A DNA stretch of 11,792 bases from Planctomycetota bacterium (GCA_022567055.1 JADFHU010000092.1:1-11792); one strand, 5' to 3'; numbered from the stretch's first letter, positions 1 to 8,216 are shown. Notes: generated by a model from the sequence alone, not told the origin. Numbers and translations: made by a program.

Positions 1-1863
1 CGAGTCAACGCCCAGGAAGCCGAGATCGGTAGTATCGATCGACAGCGTCAGACCCTGCAGCGGGACCACGCTGAAGTCGAGGCAAGACTGGAGGAGCGCG
101 AGCAGGAGCTGGGGCAGGCTCATCAGCGTCAGAGTCAGGCAGATGAAGAGCACCGCCGTCGAGAGGCCGCAGCGCAGACCCAAGTCACCGGTCTGGAAGC
201 CAAGTCCCAGCAACTGCGGGAACACGTAGCCAAACTGGACCAAGAACGATCCGACCAAGAACGGCGTCTGGAGACGCAGGCCGCCGAACTGCGAGACGCT
301 CAGGCCCTGTTGGAGCAGACGAGGGCGGAACAAGAACAAGCTGCGGCTGACGCTGAGAACCGAATCTCCGACCTCGAATCGCACAACCAACAGCTCACAA
401 CGCAACTGCGTGACGTCGAACAGGACCGCGAGCGTCTGCTGGAGAAGACCTCCGATCTGGAACAGCGGCTGGAGACACTGACCGCCACGCATCAGGAGAG
501 GGCGCGTACCATTGAGCAGATCACGGCAGGACACGAGCGAGTCGCGTCTGAGACCCGCGACCAGTTGCAGGGCCTACAGTCCCGCAACCAACAACTGCAG
601 GATCAGATCGGTGACCTGCAGCAGGACCGCGAACGCCTGCTGGAAAATACCTCTGATTTGAGACAAGAGTTGGAAACATCGAAAGCCGCGCATCAAAAGA
701 GTACGCATGCCCTGGAGCAACTTCGGACGGAGCAGGAACAGGCGGAGTCGGACGCCCGCAAACAGGTGCTGGGCCTTCAATCTCACAACCAACAACTGCA
801 GGATCAGATGGGTGACCTCGAACAACATCGCATCCAACTCCAGCAGAATTGCGATCTCTTGGAGGGACGCCTAAAACAACAGGCGGCCGAACTGGCCCTG
901 GCCGGCGACCGCTTGGAACAGACAGAATCCGATCTGAGAAGCCAGGCTTCCGAGCGAGTCGTCAAGAACAGGAAGCTTGAGGAGCAGATCCGAGGCTATG
1001 AACAGCAGCGCCTGCAGCAAGAGCGGGAATGTGACGCGGCCGAGCAAGACCACAGATTACAAGCTCAGGAGATGGTCTGCCTCCAGGAAGCACTGGAGCG
1101 GCGTATGACCGAGGCTGAACAGGTGGAATCGGAGCTGAGACAACAGATCGCCGATCTGACGGCACATCGGCGGCCCCGACCGACCCGGCTGTCCGAACCT
1201 CAGCGTCCACGCATCGACCCACGGGCCTCTACGTGGCCACGGGGACCAGCCCGTCCCGACGTACAGCCCGACGTGCAGGCAGAACCGGCCGCGCGGGACT
1301 TGGTGTCATACCATCCAGTTCAGCACCCGAGACCGAGCAGACGCATGGCTAGGCTTTGTCGGGAAACTCCGTCGTCGGCCAGAGAGCGAGCCGTTTTTTC
1401 GCCTGGCAAAGACGACGAAGCAGGCGATGTTGGTTTTATCGTCGATGGAGTCGGATGCAGCAAGGCGGACAACCGCGGCTGCCTTGATCCGACCGTTGCT
1501 GCGACAGCAGCAGATAGAACGATTCAAGAAAAAGGGCCGCTCGAAGCCAGATCGAGTTTTCCGACACAGCCTAGGCCTCTCAATGAATCCTATCGGTCCA
1601 CGGGCGCCAGCGCGACTCCCGATGACCGATCCCATCAAGACAGCGGGCATAGCCATCTGCCCCATGAAGAATGGCAGGAGCGTGCCATTCTTAGCCGGCC
1701 TAAGACAGCCGAACGCGGACTGCCCATGAAGGGTCGCGGCCCACAGCCACCGACCGTGACCAAGGAACCGGCAAGAAAACAGCGGCTTCCGTGGCACAAT
1801 CCTGGCTGCGACAGCAGCATTATTAAAGAACCACGAAAAAACTTGTTTATCACCGATCCCTAA
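1..1863 (+). CDS. Repeat coiled-coil protein, 5'-truncated by window edge
   Basis: The reading frame is open from base 1 to TAA at 1861-1863 (620 codons), so the true start lies left of the window; the TTG at 310 is internal to repeat sequence and is not a start. Roughly the first 390 codons are a Gln/Glu/Arg/Leu-rich coiled coil made of a repeat whose units start at 181, 361, 562, 763 and 943 (lengths 60, 67, 67, 60, 67 residues). A sixth unit begins at 1144 and stops after about eight residues. From about 1168 the sequence changes to a Pro/Arg/Ser-rich, probably disordered tail of about 230 residues with no family I recognise. No catalytic motif or membrane segment is visible in the part present, so a cytoplasmic structural role is inferred. 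It is a paralogue of the next gene. The coiled-coil part is secure as coding; the tail is less certain. Confidence 0.75.
   Translation, partial: RVNAQEAEIGSIDRQRQTLQRDHAEVEARLEEREQELGQAHQRQSQADEEHRRREAAAQTQVTGLEAKSQQLREHVAKLDQERSDQERRLETQAAELRDAQALLEQTRAEQEQAAADAENRISDLESHNQQLTTQLRDVEQDRERLLEKTSDLEQRLETLTATHQERARTIEQITAGHERVASETRDQLQGLQSRNQQLQDQIGDLQQDRERLLENTSDLRQELETSKAAHQKSTHALEQLRTEQEQAESDARKQVLGLQSHNQQLQDQMGDLEQHRIQLQQNCDLLEGRLKQQAAELALAGDRLEQTESDLRSQASERVVKNRKLEEQIRGYEQQRLQQERECDAAEQDHRLQAQEMVCLQEALERRMTEAEQVESELRQQIADLTAHRRPRPTRLSEPQRPRIDPRASTWPRGPARPDVQPDVQAEPAARDLVSYHPVQHPRPSRRMARLCRETPSSARERAVFSPGKDDEAGDVGFIVDGVGCSKADNRGCLDPTVAATAADRTIQEKGPLEARSSFPTQPRPLNESYRSTGASATPDDRSHQDSGHSHLPHEEWQERAILSRPKTAERGLPMKGRGPQPPTVTKEPARKQRLPWHNPGCDSSIIKEPRKNLFITDP
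181..1167 (+). repeat. Coiled-coil repeat array of the first gene (five units plus a broken sixth)
   Basis: Unit starts at 181, 361, 562, 763 and 943 are in frame and give 60, 67, 67, 60 and 67 residues; a sixth unit starts at 1144 and is lost after about 1167. Each unit opens with a Q-[VIL]-x-x-[LV] motif, followed by NQQL near residue 12, an acidic (G)DLxQxR block around residue 19-23, and a second half ending in a DxR or similar. The two 60-residue units are exactly one heptad shorter than 67. The units match those of the following gene. Confidence 0.85.
1168..1863 (+). other. Non-coiled Pro/Arg-rich tail of the first gene; coding status uncertain
   Basis: The frame of the first gene stays open here for about 230 codons, but repeat structure, heptads and Gln/Glu richness are all gone. 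The product would be Pro-, Arg- and Ser-rich and basic. A shift into frame 3 near 1165 would give a short Thr/Ser/Pro/Ala-rich ending that stops at TAG 1350-1352, leaving about 510 bases untranslated before the next gene. I cannot choose between a real disordered tail, an old frameshift and a rearrangement. I see no convincing promoter, RNA gene or mobile element in it. Confidence 0.4.
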
Positions 1864-1865
1864 GT

Positions 1866-1871
1866 GGAGGA
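1866..1871 (+). promoter_or_regulatory. Ribosome binding site deciding the start of the second coiled-coil gene
   Basis: GGAGGA lies just after the TAA of the preceding gene, with the ATG at 1876 four bases beyond it. It favours ATG 1876 over the in-frame GTG at 1864, which would overlap the site. Confidence 0.7.
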
Positions 1872-1875
1872 AGAC

Positions 1876-4677
1876 ATGAACGACTACAACTCAAACTACA
1901 GCGGACAGAACCAGCAATTGGAAGATCAAATTGCCGACTACCATCTGCACCAACAACAGTTGGAGCAGGAGCGCGCACGTCTCGAACGAAGCCTGAGGAC
2001 CCAGGGCGACGATGCCTACACGGATCCCCACTCGCCGCCATCGGCGCCGGCAGACGTTCGCCAGAGCGAGTCCTTCCTGCAGCAGCAAGTCTCCGCCCTC
2101 CTCGCCAAGAACAAACGCCTGGAGGATCAGATCCATGCCGGTGAGCTTCACCACAGTCACGCGCGGGAGGAACGATCCGGCCTGGAGCATCGTCTTGGCG
2201 TGCAGTGCGGGGAATTGCAGGGATCTATCGACAGGTTGCAGCAGTCGACCGACTTGATCCTCGATAACAAGAAACTGCGCGAGCGAGCCCAGACGTTCGA
2301 GTCTCTGCTTCAAGAATTGCAGCAGTCCCGAATCCACCTGGACCAGTGCCTCAAGGACAAGGGCAGCGAACTGCACACGATCAACGAACGCTTGGAGGCG
2401 GCCGTCGCCGAGTGTAAGCAGGCGGAGGCTGACATGCAAGGCCAAGTGTCCGGCCTCGAAGCGCACAACGACCAGTTACAGGAGCAGATTGACGGTCTAG
2501 AGAAACACTGGAATCAGCTACGCCAGGAGTGTACGGATCTCGAGCAGGTCATCGAGTCCCAAGGGACAGAACTGAAAGACACCCAGGACGCTCTCGACCA
2601 GGCCGTCGCCCGGCATCAGCGGGTCGAGACGGATCTGAAGCATCAGATTTCCGCCCTCGAAACCCACAACCAAGACCTGCAGGGTCATCTCAACGGACTC
2701 GAACAGAACCGCGAACAACTCGAACAGGAAAAGACGCAACTCGAGCAGCGTCTTAAGACGCAGGGCGGCGAACTACGGAGCGCCAACCAGCGTCTGGCAG
2801 AGACCGCGGCTGAATCTGAAGAGACGAAGTCCGATTTGCAGAGCAAGATCTCCGGTCTCGAACATCAGCGCGGGGACCTCGAAGAACGCCGAGAGTCCCT
2901 GAGTCGAGACCTCCGTCAATCCAGTCAGAAGGTGCAGCAGGTCCTGGCGGAACGCGATCAGATCGAGGCCGACATGCGCGATCAAGTGGCCGGCCTTGAA
3001 CGGCATCGAGACCAGTTGCAACAGGAACGGGCTGAATTGCAGCAGCGCCTGGAGGGCCAGGGCACGGACCTCAGGGGCGTTCAGGACAGCCTGGCCCAAA
3101 CCCGCTCCGAACGGGAACGGGTGGAGGGCGATTTGCGAAATCATGGCGCCGCCCTGGAGTCCCAAGTGCGGCAGTTGCAGGAACAGATCGGCGGACTCGA
3201 GCAGCAGGGGAATGAATGGCAGCAGGCACGCGCTGACCTGGAACAACGCTTGCAGAATCAGAGTGAGGAACTCCGGGCGGTGCAGGATAGCCTGGCCCAA
3301 GCGGTGAGCGACCGCGAGGAGAGCGAATCTGATCGACGCGATCAGATCGGCGTTTGGGAGTCCCGTTCTCAGCAATGGCAGGAGGAGACCAGCGAACTGA
3401 CGCAACAGCTTGATCAGTTGCAGCAAGAACGGAATGCTTTGGAGGAGCGCCTGACTCAAACGACATCGGACTACCAAGAGAGCCTAACGCAGTCGAGAGA
3501 TCAGGTCGCAGCGATGGAGTCCCATGTTCAGCAGTTGCAGGAACAGAGTCAAGGCCTCGAAGACCATCGAGATGAGTTGCAGCAGACCCGTAGGGATCTG
3601 GAACAGCGTCAGGAGCAGTTACAGGATGAGCTGCAGGAAGCCCGCGATCACTTGGACCAAACGCTTGCCGAGCGCGAACGGATGGAAGCGGAAATGCGCC
3701 ACCAGGTTTCCTGTCTGCAAACCCATGCCGAGCAACTGCAGGAGCAGGTCGGCGGACTCGAAGGACACCGGGATGAACTAGAGGGACAGCGAGGCGAACT
3801 CCAGACGGCACACGACCAACTCGTCGAAACGCTTGCGGGAAGGGAGCAGGGCGAAACCGAGCTACGAAATCATCTCTCCGGCCTGGAGTCTCATGTTCAG
3901 CAGTTGCAGGAACAGATCGGCGGACTCGAACAGCATCGGGATGAACTCCAACAGACCCAGGCCGATCTGGAACAGCGTCTCGAGCATCAGGAAGGGCAGT
4001 GGCAAGATGCCCGGGATCAGTTGAACCAGGCCATCGCGGCACGTGAACAGCTGGAAACGGAGCTGCGCAATCAAGTCTCCGGTCTGGAATCCCAGGTCCA
4101 GCACATTCAAGAACAGATGGGTGGACTGGAACAGCACCGAGACCAACTGCAGCAAGAACGAAACGAATTGGAACAGCGCCTGAACGACCACGGTCGCGAG
4201 CTGCAGGAGGCCCAGGATAGGGTGACGCAGGTTGCTTCTGAACGAGATCAGAGAGAGTCCGAGCTAAATAATCAGGTCTCCGGTCTGGAATCCCACGTCC
4301 AGCACTTACAGGAGCAGATGGGCGGCATCGAACATCACCGAGAGCAGTTGCAGCAGGAACGCAACGAGTTGGAACAACGTCACGACCAACTGATGGGTGA
4401 ACTTGAAGACGCCCACCGGAACTGGGAACACTCCGTCTCCGAGCGAGAACGACGAGAGTCTGAGCTCCAAGAACAAGTGTCGGGTCTGGAATCCCATGCT
4501 CAAGACCACGCGGAGCAGATGGGTCGACTTGAGCAACACCGAGACCAACTTCAGGAGGGCATGGCCGATCTACAACGACAACTGGAGGGCGGCGAGGTCC
4601 ACCAGGGTCACGCCGATCACGGGTCGGAGCACCATGAGGCTCACGAACACCACGCCCATGGAGAGCATGGGCATTGA
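1876..4677 (+). CDS. Large repeat coiled-coil protein with His-rich C-terminus
   Basis: A 933-residue protein, almost entirely alpha-helical coiled coil rich in Gln, Glu, Arg, Leu and Asp. After about 60 N-terminal residues, which include a short repeat-like stretch and a Pro/Ser break near residues 50-62 (DPHSPPSAPAD), repeat units run from 2086 to about 4600. The tail is His-rich: 11 of the last 25 residues are His, which could bind metal ions (inference). There is no signal peptide, membrane helix, Walker motif or other catalytic signature, so it is not an SMC-type ATPase; a cytoplasmic filament or scaffold is the reasonable guess. It sits 12 bases after its paralogue and 31 bases before pilC, same strand, so it is likely co-transcribed with the pilus/secretion module, but a functional tie is unproven. 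Generic myosin/kinesin-like hits would be coiled-coil artefacts. Confidence 0.88.
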   Translation: MNDYNSNYSGQNQQLEDQIADYHLHQQQLEQERARLERSLRTQGDDAYTDPHSPPSAPADVRQSESFLQQQVSALLAKNKRLEDQIHAGELHHSHAREERSGLEHRLGVQCGELQGSIDRLQQSTDLILDNKKLRERAQTFESLLQELQQSRIHLDQCLKDKGSELHTINERLEAAVAECKQAEADMQGQVSGLEAHNDQLQEQIDGLEKHWNQLRQECTDLEQVIESQGTELKDTQDALDQAVARHQRVETDLKHQISALETHNQDLQGHLNGLEQNREQLEQEKTQLEQRLKTQGGELRSANQRLAETAAESEETKSDLQSKISGLEHQRGDLEERRESLSRDLRQSSQKVQQVLAERDQIEADMRDQVAGLERHRDQLQQERAELQQRLEGQGTDLRGVQDSLAQTRSERERVEGDLRNHGAALESQVRQLQEQIGGLEQQGNEWQQARADLEQRLQNQSEELRAVQDSLAQAVSDREESESDRRDQIGVWESRSQQWQEETSELTQQLDQLQQERNALEERLTQTTSDYQESLTQSRDQVAAMESHVQQLQEQSQGLEDHRDELQQTRRDLEQRQEQLQDELQEARDHLDQTLAERERMEAEMRHQVSCLQTHAEQLQEQVGGLEGHRDELEGQRGELQTAHDQLVETLAGREQGETELRNHLSGLESHVQQLQEQIGGLEQHRDELQQTQADLEQRLEHQEGQWQDARDQLNQAIAAREQLETELRNQVSGLESQVQHIQEQMGGLEQHRDQLQQERNELEQRLNDHGRELQEAQDRVTQVASERDQRESELNNQVSGLESHVQHLQEQMGGIEHHREQLQQERNELEQRHDQLMGELEDAHRNWEHSVSERERRESELQEQVSGLESHAQDHAEQMGRLEQHRDQLQEGMADLQRQLEGGEVHQGHADHGSEHHEAHEHHAHGEHGH
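2086..4600 (+). repeat. 67-residue (201-base) coiled-coil repeat array, 13 units plus a partial
   Basis: Unit starts at 2086, 2242, 2443, 2644, 2845, 2983, 3142, 3343, 3502, 3703, 3871, 4072, 4273 and a partial at 4474. Lengths in residues are 52, 67, 67, 67, 46, 53, 67, 53, 67, 56, 67, 67, 67. The key positions are QVSGLES at 1-7, LQEQ at 12-15, GGLEQHR at 17-23, DxL at 24-26, and LEQR near 33-36. The last three full units are the most alike and share long near-identical DNA, which suggests recent duplication and makes the region prone to length change and misassembly. The period 67 equals eight heptads plus one 11-residue hendecad. Confidence 0.9.
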
Positions 4678-4708
4678 GGACCCACTGAAACACATCTACG
4701 ATAAGCGT

Positions 4709-5938
4709 ATGAACCTGGTCTATACGGCATATGATAAGACGGGAAAGGCCGTCAAGGGCACGATCGACTCCAGCGATGTGGCGACGGCCGGGCAGACGCT
4801 GCGCCAAAAGGGACTCTTCGTGGCCCAGATCAGCGACGGGTCCGCGCCGACGACCGGCGCGAAATCGTCCCGGCGTACGCCGCTGCGCTTTGGGGGCAAT
4901 GACGCCGCCAAAAACATACCGATGTTTACCCGTCAGCTCTGTGTTTTCATATCCTGCGGGACACAGATGCTGGAGGCCCTCCGTTCACTCGAGCGGCAGG
5001 CGAAACCGGGGCCGTGGCGTGACACCATCGCCGGAATCTGCGTACGGGTCGAAGAGGGCGCCTCACTCTCCGCGGCCCTAGGGGCCTATCCGCAACACTT
5101 CGACTCCGTCTACCGTAGCCTGGTTTCGGCCGGTGAGTCGAGCGGATGCCTGGCCGAGATGCTGGACCGCGTCGCGACGCTCAAACAGAAGCAAAAGAAG
5201 GTACGGCGTTCGATTTCCGGGGCGTTGATCTACCCGAGTCTCTTGATCACCCTCACCCTGGCCATGCTGGGACTGCTGTTGACCTTCGTGGTGCCCAAGT
5301 TCACCCTGCTCTTTGAATCGATGGATGTCCCCTTGCCCGCCAGTACCAAGGCGCTCGTAGGCATAAGCAACGTCTTTCGGCAGTACTGGTGGGGCGGCTT
5401 TCTGCTGATCGGCGGTGGAGTCGTCGGCGCCCTGCGGTTTGTGGCCACGGAGAAGGGACGGTTGATGCGAGACGCCCTCCTGCTCAAGTTGCCCATTATC
5501 GGGAAGATCATAAAAAGTTTTGCCACGGCGCGTATCGTTCGCCTGCTCGGTGTTCTCATGGCGGCCCACGTGCCGATTCTCGAGGCCTTGAGCCTGGTGA
5601 AGGAGGGCGCAGGCAACTCCAAGTATTCAGACCTGATCGCCGCGGCGGAGAAAAACGTCTCCCAGGGTGAATCCATCAGCCTGGCATTTTCGGATGAAAG
5701 TTTGATTGACCCCTCCGTCTATGAAGTCATACGCAGTGGTGAAGCAAGCGGACAGGTCGATCAGTTGTTGTTGAACGTGGCGGGTTTCCTCGAAGAGGAC
5801 AACGATATCATCGTAAGCTCGCTGACCACGATCATTGAACCGATCATGTTGGTCATTATGGGCATCCTGGTCGGATCCGTCGCCGTCAGCATGTTTATGC
5901 CGCTCTTTGATCTAACGGCGATGACCCAGGCAAGCTAG
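4709..5938 (+). CDS. pilC: Type IV pilus / type II secretion inner-membrane platform protein (PilC/GspF)
   Basis: The 409-residue product has normal PilC/GspF length. These proteins form the inner-membrane platform contacted by the assembly ATPase during pilus or pseudopilus growth. Residues 1-42 form the usual N-terminal module (YTAYDKTGKAVKG, then LRQKGLFVAQI). Two T2SSF domains follow, about 73-195 and 276-400, each with the family motif (GESSG at 142-146, GEASG at 344-348). Hydrophobic segments lie near 173-197, 226-245 and 376-397. I chose ATG 4709 because it begins exactly at the conserved N-terminus; in-frame ATGs at 4658 and 4667 overlap the previous gene's His-rich end and have no better ribosome site, and none is obvious at 4709 either. 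The stop overlaps by one base a GTG just before pilM, suggesting translational coupling. The partner ATPase (PilB/GspE) is not in the window. Confidence 0.95.
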   Translation: MNLVYTAYDKTGKAVKGTIDSSDVATAGQTLRQKGLFVAQISDGSAPTTGAKSSRRTPLRFGGNDAAKNIPMFTRQLCVFISCGTQMLEALRSLERQAKPGPWRDTIAGICVRVEEGASLSAALGAYPQHFDSVYRSLVSAGESSGCLAEMLDRVATLKQKQKKVRRSISGALIYPSLLITLTLAMLGLLLTFVVPKFTLLFESMDVPLPASTKALVGISNVFRQYWWGGFLLIGGGVVGALRFVATEKGRLMRDALLLKLPIIGKIIKSFATARIVRLLGVLMAAHVPILEALSLVKEGAGNSKYSDLIAAAEKNVSQGESISLAFSDESLIDPSVYEVIRSGEASGQVDQLLLNVAGFLEEDNDIIVSSLTTIIEPIMLVIMGILVGSVAVSMFMPLFDLTAMTQAS

Positions 5939-5940
5939 TG

Positions 5941-6999
5941 ATGAAATTCCGGAGCAAAAAACGAAGCGCCATCGGGCTGGATGTCGGCAGTCGCATCATC
6001 AAGGCGGCCCAACTGGCATGGGGTGAGGGCCGGTACCGCATAGAAGCGCTGGCGCTCCTGCCCCGGACAGAGACGGGTGACGCCTTCAAGCAGGAGGAAG
6101 TCCGACAGTTGAAGCGCACCTTGCAGCGCCAGGGCTTCCAAGGCGCCAAGGTCGTGTTGGCGGTACGCGACCAGGAACTCTTGCGGGCCAGCATTGAGCT
6201 GCCGCCCGGTGTCACCGGTGCGCCGGTGGCCCAGATGGCCCGTATGGAATTGTCGCGCATGCATCGACTCGATCCGGACGCCTTCGAAATGATGTCCTGG
6301 GAAATGCCCTTGAAAGATCAGGGGACGTCAGTGAATCGGATGATCGCCGTGGGCTGCGCGCACGAGGTCGCAGAGGCGCATTTGGAGGAATTCGAAAGGG
6401 GCCGGATGGACGTGGTGGCATTGGACGTGCGCAGTGCGGCCGCCGCTCGCGCCTGCGCCGCCCTCACCGTGCCGATGCCGGCGATCACCGCCATTCTCGA
6501 CTTGGGCTGGAGTTCGACGACACTGCTCCTGGCCGGTGGCAACAGCATCATCTACGAGCGGGTCTTGGAGAGCCCTTCTCTACGGGTGCTGGCCGACATG
6601 TTGTGCAAACGATTTAACATCCTGGATAAGACCGCCTGTCAAGTCATCGATGCGGTCGGGTTTTCTGCCACCGAACAGGTTGACGACCTCGATCAAAAGT
6701 CCATTGAGGTCGTGCGGCAGATGCTCGTGCAGCACACTGGGAAAATGGTGGAGGAGTTGAAGGTCCCCTTTGCCTATGCCGATCATCAGCTCTCCGCGGA
6801 AGGCATCCAGCGACTGCTTCTGATCGGTGGCGGGGCAACCATTCCCGGCTTTGCCCAGCATTTGGAGTCGAGCCTAGAGATTGAAGTCAAGCAGGCGGCC
6901 CCGGGCGATGTCATGGAGAATTCACCGGAGATACAGACCAAGGTGGACAATCCGGCCATGATGGTGGCGGTCGGGCTGGCGATGTTCTCTGGAGTGTAA
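5941..6999 (+). CDS. pilM: Pilus assembly protein PilM, actin-like ATPase fold
   Basis: The 352-residue product matches PilM in length and motifs. PilM is a cytoplasmic FtsA/actin-like nucleotide-binding protein that clamps the N-terminal tail of PilN and links the alignment complex to the inside of the cell. Visible motifs are the phosphate-1 loop IGLDVGSRIIKAAQL (residues 11-25), the phosphate-2 region ILDLGWSSTTLLLAGG (185-200) and the adenosine motif LLLIGGGATIPGF (292-304). Between them is the expected 1C-type subdomain with AQMARMELSRM (97-107). It starts two bases after the pilC stop; an in-frame GTG directly precedes the ATG, and I prefer the ATG. pilN follows after three bases, in the canonical M-N order. 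Confidence 0.94.
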   Translation: MKFRSKKRSAIGLDVGSRIIKAAQLAWGEGRYRIEALALLPRTETGDAFKQEEVRQLKRTLQRQGFQGAKVVLAVRDQELLRASIELPPGVTGAPVAQMARMELSRMHRLDPDAFEMMSWEMPLKDQGTSVNRMIAVGCAHEVAEAHLEEFERGRMDVVALDVRSAAAARACAALTVPMPAITAILDLGWSSTTLLLAGGNSIIYERVLESPSLRVLADMLCKRFNILDKTACQVIDAVGFSATEQVDDLDQKSIEVVRQMLVQHTGKMVEELKVPFAYADHQLSAEGIQRLLLIGGGATIPGFAQHLESSLEIEVKQAAPGDVMENSPEIQTKVDNPAMMVAVGLAMFSGV

Positions 7000-7002
7000 G
7001 TG

Positions 7003-7620
7003 ATGGTCGATGTCAATCTGATCCCGGAACAGCGCTTGATGGCGAAGCGACGCAAGGCCAGAATCCGCGTTTGGATGGGACTGGGTGGGGCCTATCTCGC
7101 CTTCCTGGGCATGGTCCTATTCTCTGTGCATCTGATCTGGATGGTCGACGACAGGGCACTGTTGCAGGATTTTGGCCGCTCGTCCCGTCGCGTGGAGCAG
7201 TACAACGCTTCGATTCTGCGGCTGCGCACGGAATTGGCCCGCATCTCGGCCACCCTTCAGACCCACAGGGTGATCAACAGTCAACCGGACTGGAGCAAAC
7301 TGCTGACGCTGCTGGGAAACACCTTGGGCGACGATGTCGTCCTGACCTACTGCCGCCTGGTGACCTTGAACAGCGAAGGGACGGAAGTGTCCGCCAAGAA
7401 CCAGGCGTCGCTGACCACCGACGCGGTGGCCGCCCTCTTTAAAGGGCAACGGTACGTATTGACGTTGGCCGGGTTCGGCCGTCGGCAGAACGAAGTCTCC
7501 CAGTTCGCGGTTCGCTTGGAAAAGAGTGGGCTCTTCGACGCCGTGAACATGACCAACCAGCGTCGAGAGCACTTCCGGGACGACAGCGCGATTGCCTTCC
7601 ACGTTGAATGCCGCATTTGA
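7003..7620 (+). CDS. pilN: Pilus alignment protein PilN
   Basis: The 205-residue bitopic inner-membrane protein begins with the PilM-binding signature MVDVNLIPEQR (family consensus NLLPWR-like), followed by a basic stretch (AKRRKARIR) and one membrane helix at about 25-47. A periplasmic helix (about 50-90) leads to a C-terminal ferredoxin-like domain around 149-205 (YVLTLAGFGRRQNEVSQFA). PilN dimerises with PilO and sets the spacing between the cytoplasmic PilM and the periplasmic parts. The ribosome site GGAGTG at 6991-6996 lies within the end of pilM, six bases from ATG 7003; the in-frame GTG at 7000 is less likely. The clear N-terminal motif plus position after pilM makes the call strong even though PilN sequences diverge widely. 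Confidence 0.9.
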   Translation: MVDVNLIPEQRLMAKRRKARIRVWMGLGGAYLAFLGMVLFSVHLIWMVDDRALLQDFGRSSRRVEQYNASILRLRTELARISATLQTHRVINSQPDWSKLLTLLGNTLGDDVVLTYCRLVTLNSEGTEVSAKNQASLTTDAVAALFKGQRYVLTLAGFGRRQNEVSQFAVRLEKSGLFDAVNMTNQRREHFRDDSAIAFHVECRI

Positions 7621-7658
7621 AAGAACGCATTGAGACAAACAAGGGCAGTATTCCCGGC

Positions 7659-8216
7659 ATGAATAATCAGGATAACAAGAAAAAGAGTCTCTGGCCTTTA
7701 GACCTGGCGGGGCTCGCCGTCTGCGTGGGCGTTTCCTGCGTCGCCTACAGCCTGAGTTTGGGACCCCTGCTGAAGCAAAAAATGAGTCTAGTGACTCAGC
7801 GAGAAGAATCGGTCGCCCAGACCCGCAACGCAACGGTCCTCAAGGCCACCTTGAGGACCCTCAAACATCGGGCCATCAAGATACGGGAGGAGCTGGAGAG
7901 CACCGACAGGACGCTCGAATCCGCGGACCGAATCAATCACCATCTGGCCAGACTGACCGATTTGCTCACCCATTGCGGTTTGCAGATAAATAACGTGCGG
8001 GCGGGCCAGCTTCAGCGCGGGCCGAATTGCAGTTTTATCCCAATCGCAGTCGTGGGCAGCGGGAGCTACCTCGAGTGTCTATCGGCACTGCATCAATTGC
8101 ACCGCAACATTGGGGACGTCAGCGTTGTCGGTTTTGATCTCGAGGGAGTGCCGGACAAGTCGGACGTGTTGTGCAACTTCATGTTGGACATGTTTTGGTA
8201 CACGACTCCGGGGTAA
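7659..8216 (+). CDS. pilO: Pilus alignment protein PilO
   Basis: The 185-residue product has a short polar, Lys-rich N-terminus, one membrane helix at about 14-37 (PLDLAGLAVCVGVSCVAYSL), a long periplasmic coiled-coil helix at about 40-105, and a C-terminal domain from about 107 that looks like the ferredoxin-like fold of PilO (IPIAVVGSGSYLECLSALHQL, then VSVVGFDLEG). That architecture and the position after pilN identify it; sequence similarity alone would be weak. An alternative in-frame ATG at 7608 would overlap pilN by 13 bases and add 17 residues; I chose 7659 because it gives a normal short PilO N-terminus, with a modest AAGGG site at 7641-7645. Unusually for the family it carries several Cys (residues 22, 27, 106, 124, 140, 172). 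Confidence 0.85.
   Translation: MNNQDNKKKSLWPLDLAGLAVCVGVSCVAYSLSLGPLLKQKMSLVTQREESVAQTRNATVLKATLRTLKHRAIKIREELESTDRTLESADRINHHLARLTDLLTHCGLQINNVRAGQLQRGPNCSFIPIAVVGSGSYLECLSALHQLHRNIGDVSVVGFDLEGVPDKSDVLCNFMLDMFWYTTPG

Noticed and set aside
1306..1797. A - strand 163-codon open frame and a + strand frame at 1427-1729 within the tail of the first gene
   Set aside because: Neither shows a recognisable domain, a ribosome site or a repeat relation; both look like chance open frames, though the region is not fully explained.
181..4600. Regularly spaced repeats as a possible CRISPR array
   Set aside because: The period is about 201 bases, in frame and diverged at synonymous sites, and there are no spacers. 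It is a protein repeat.
1876..4677. SMC, myosin or kinesin-like motor identity for the coiled-coil protein
   Set aside because: No Walker A/B, signature motif or globular head is present; resemblance comes only from coiled-coil composition.
3071..4807. A 578-codon open frame on the - strand opposite the second coiled-coil gene
   Set aside because: It mirrors the biased codons of the coiled-coil repeat, is Pro/Arg/Val-rich without domain pattern, and runs into the start of pilC. It is a shadow.
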